A stretch of 64,000 bases of DNA, from positions 1 through 64,000 of the forward strand of contig NZ_JBMGJC010000007.1 of assembly GCF_048984525.1 (NCBI RefSeq), given 5' to 3'. Made by a program: the position numbers and the translations under genes. The notes under the pieces are model-generated. The model ran no database searches and was not told the DNA's origin. It saw nothing but the letters and a program-made list of their open reading frames with translations. The stretch's first letter is position 1; the number at the start of each line of letters is the position of its first letter. This document shows positions 63,201-64,000 of the stretch, in pieces. This stretch comes from Syntrophopropionicum propionicicum_A (GTDB lineage: Bacteria > Bacillota > Desulfotomaculia > Desulfotomaculales > Pelotomaculaceae).

Positions 63201-63995
63201 CGCGTGGATTGAAACCCGGGGGAAATCTACCCGCTCCCGCCTGCCGATGTCGCGCCCCGTACGGGCGCGTGGATTGAAACACGTGCCTCTCCAGCCAGCG
63301 CTCGCACACCGCACGTCGCGCCCCGTACGGGCGCGTGGATTGAAACTTCATTACCTCTGATATGGTTATCCCACCAATAGTCGCGCCCCGTACGGGCGCG
63401 TGGATTGAAACTTCCTGCACTCCGGGCAGAGCTTTTGCCTGCCGTCGCGCCCCGTACGGGCGCGTGGATTGAAACCATGGCATTTAGCTTTATATCGTCG
63501 CTGATGGCAGTCGCGCCCCGTACGGGCGCGTGGATTGAAACGCTCTCAAATACACCTCATCTGCACCATCCGGGGTCGCGCCCCGTACGGGCGCGTGGAT
63601 TGAAACTTTACTTGAAGCTGCCCGAACGCTTTGACGAGGTTGTCGCGCCCCGTACGGGCGCGTGGATTGAAACTTCATAAAGTGGTTAAGGCAGATCCCC
63701 AGGAAGTCGCGCCCCGTACGGGCGCGTGGATTGAAACAAGCTCTTCTTTAGATGGCCGATCATAAGCCAGTCGCGCCCCGTACGGGCGCGTGGATTGAAA
63801 CGCCTAATAAAAGATTCTCTACACCCGGTAATAGTCGCGCCCCGTACGGGCGCGTGGATTGAAACACAATTAAATGATGATACCATGTCTAATAGAGGGT
63901 CGCGCCCCGTACGGGCGCGTGGATTGAAACTCATGCTGGTATTGATGTCGCCAATGACGTTATGTCGCGCCCCGTACGGGCGCGTGGATTGAAAC
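57295..63995 (+). CRISPR. Type I-C CRISPR array, 103 repeats by hand count, continuing past the window
   Basis: The 32-base repeat starts GTCGCGCCCCGTACGGGCGC and ends GTGGATTGAAAC. Copies start at 57295, 57362, 57427 and so on to 63964, at a mean period of about 65.4, so spacers average about 33 bases. All copies I read are identical, and the sequence ends five bases after the last one. CGCGCCC and GGGCGCG form a seven-base stem with a CGTAC loop. The 11 bases after the stem (TGGATTGAAAC) equal the 5' handle left by Cas5c. Orientation places the newest spacers at the left. Reading frames across it are artefacts of the repeat. Confidence 0.98.
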
Positions 63996-64000
63996 TGCGT

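Noticed and set aside
57355..63992. Many long reading frames across the array with repeated S-I-H-A-P-V-R-G-A-T or V-A-P-R-T-G-A-W-I-E-T segments
   Set aside because: They are translations of the CRISPR repeat in different frames; the variable parts are spacers. No ribosome sites or protein families support them.
57295..63995. Spacers targeting genes inside this window
   Set aside because: I compared several spacers by eye with window genes and found no match; a full search was not possible by hand.

Overview
The window looks like chromosomal DNA of an anaerobic, spore-forming, low-to-mid GC Firmicute of the Desulfotomaculum/Pelotomaculum type. The reasons are a GerW/YtfJ-like sporulation gene beside a DUF2953 gene, Gram-positive style ribosome binding sites, a Bacillus-style arginine operon with an ARG-box-like operator, a ferredoxin-thioredoxin reductase-like protein, HdrD/NarI-type membrane redox proteins and orphan multi-PAS kinases. 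The genus is an inference. I saw no rRNA or tRNA gene.

Layout. 1-130: tail of an IS3-family element. 290-926: glutaredoxin-like gene coupled to a ferredoxin-thioredoxin reductase-like gene whose TGA is probably a selenocysteine codon. 1134-5183: HelD-type helicase, a block of palindromic repeats, and a polynucleotide kinase-phosphatase. 5378-16372: two paralogous multi-PAS histidine kinases flanking an RND efflux pump and its adaptor. 16373-22522: NudC between repeat blocks, a two-gene HdrD/NarI-like redox module, argH and three very small genes. 22691-24716: ECF sigma, anti-sigma, DUF2953 and GerW-like operon. 24918-35234: mainly minus-strand accessory genes (methyltransferases, isochorismatase-like hydrolase, QueG-like protein, AlkD-like protein, membrane proteins, acyltransferase, ferredoxin-nitroreductase, PPC protein) and one plus-strand AbrB-type membrane protein. 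35455-44395: ACT-domain malic enzyme, then argG and the argCJBDF cluster, with an operator and promoter in front of argC. 44599-49121: tandem PAS-GGDEF-HD-GYP paralogues. 49519-63995: complete type I-C CRISPR-Cas locus (cas3-cas5c-cas8c-cas7-cas4-cas1-cas2) with leader and an array of 103 repeats by hand count, running off the right edge.

Function. The arginine genes cover N-acetylglutamate phosphorylation through to arginine, with ornithine recycling by ArgJ; argH lies apart, 15 kb away. The two kinases have no adjacent response regulator and carry a shared sequence block upstream, so they may feed a common phosphorelay. The CRISPR locus looks intact for adaptation, crRNA processing and interference. 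Its array has duplicated and near-duplicated spacers, and two spacers whose translations resemble the SSB C-terminal tip and an HNH-nuclease motif.

Most notable: reading through the TGA at 900-902 restores the C-x-C-G-L-F ending expected of the ferredoxin-thioredoxin reductase catalytic subunit, with Sec in place of the last Cys. A stem-loop that fits a bacterial SECIS lies just downstream.
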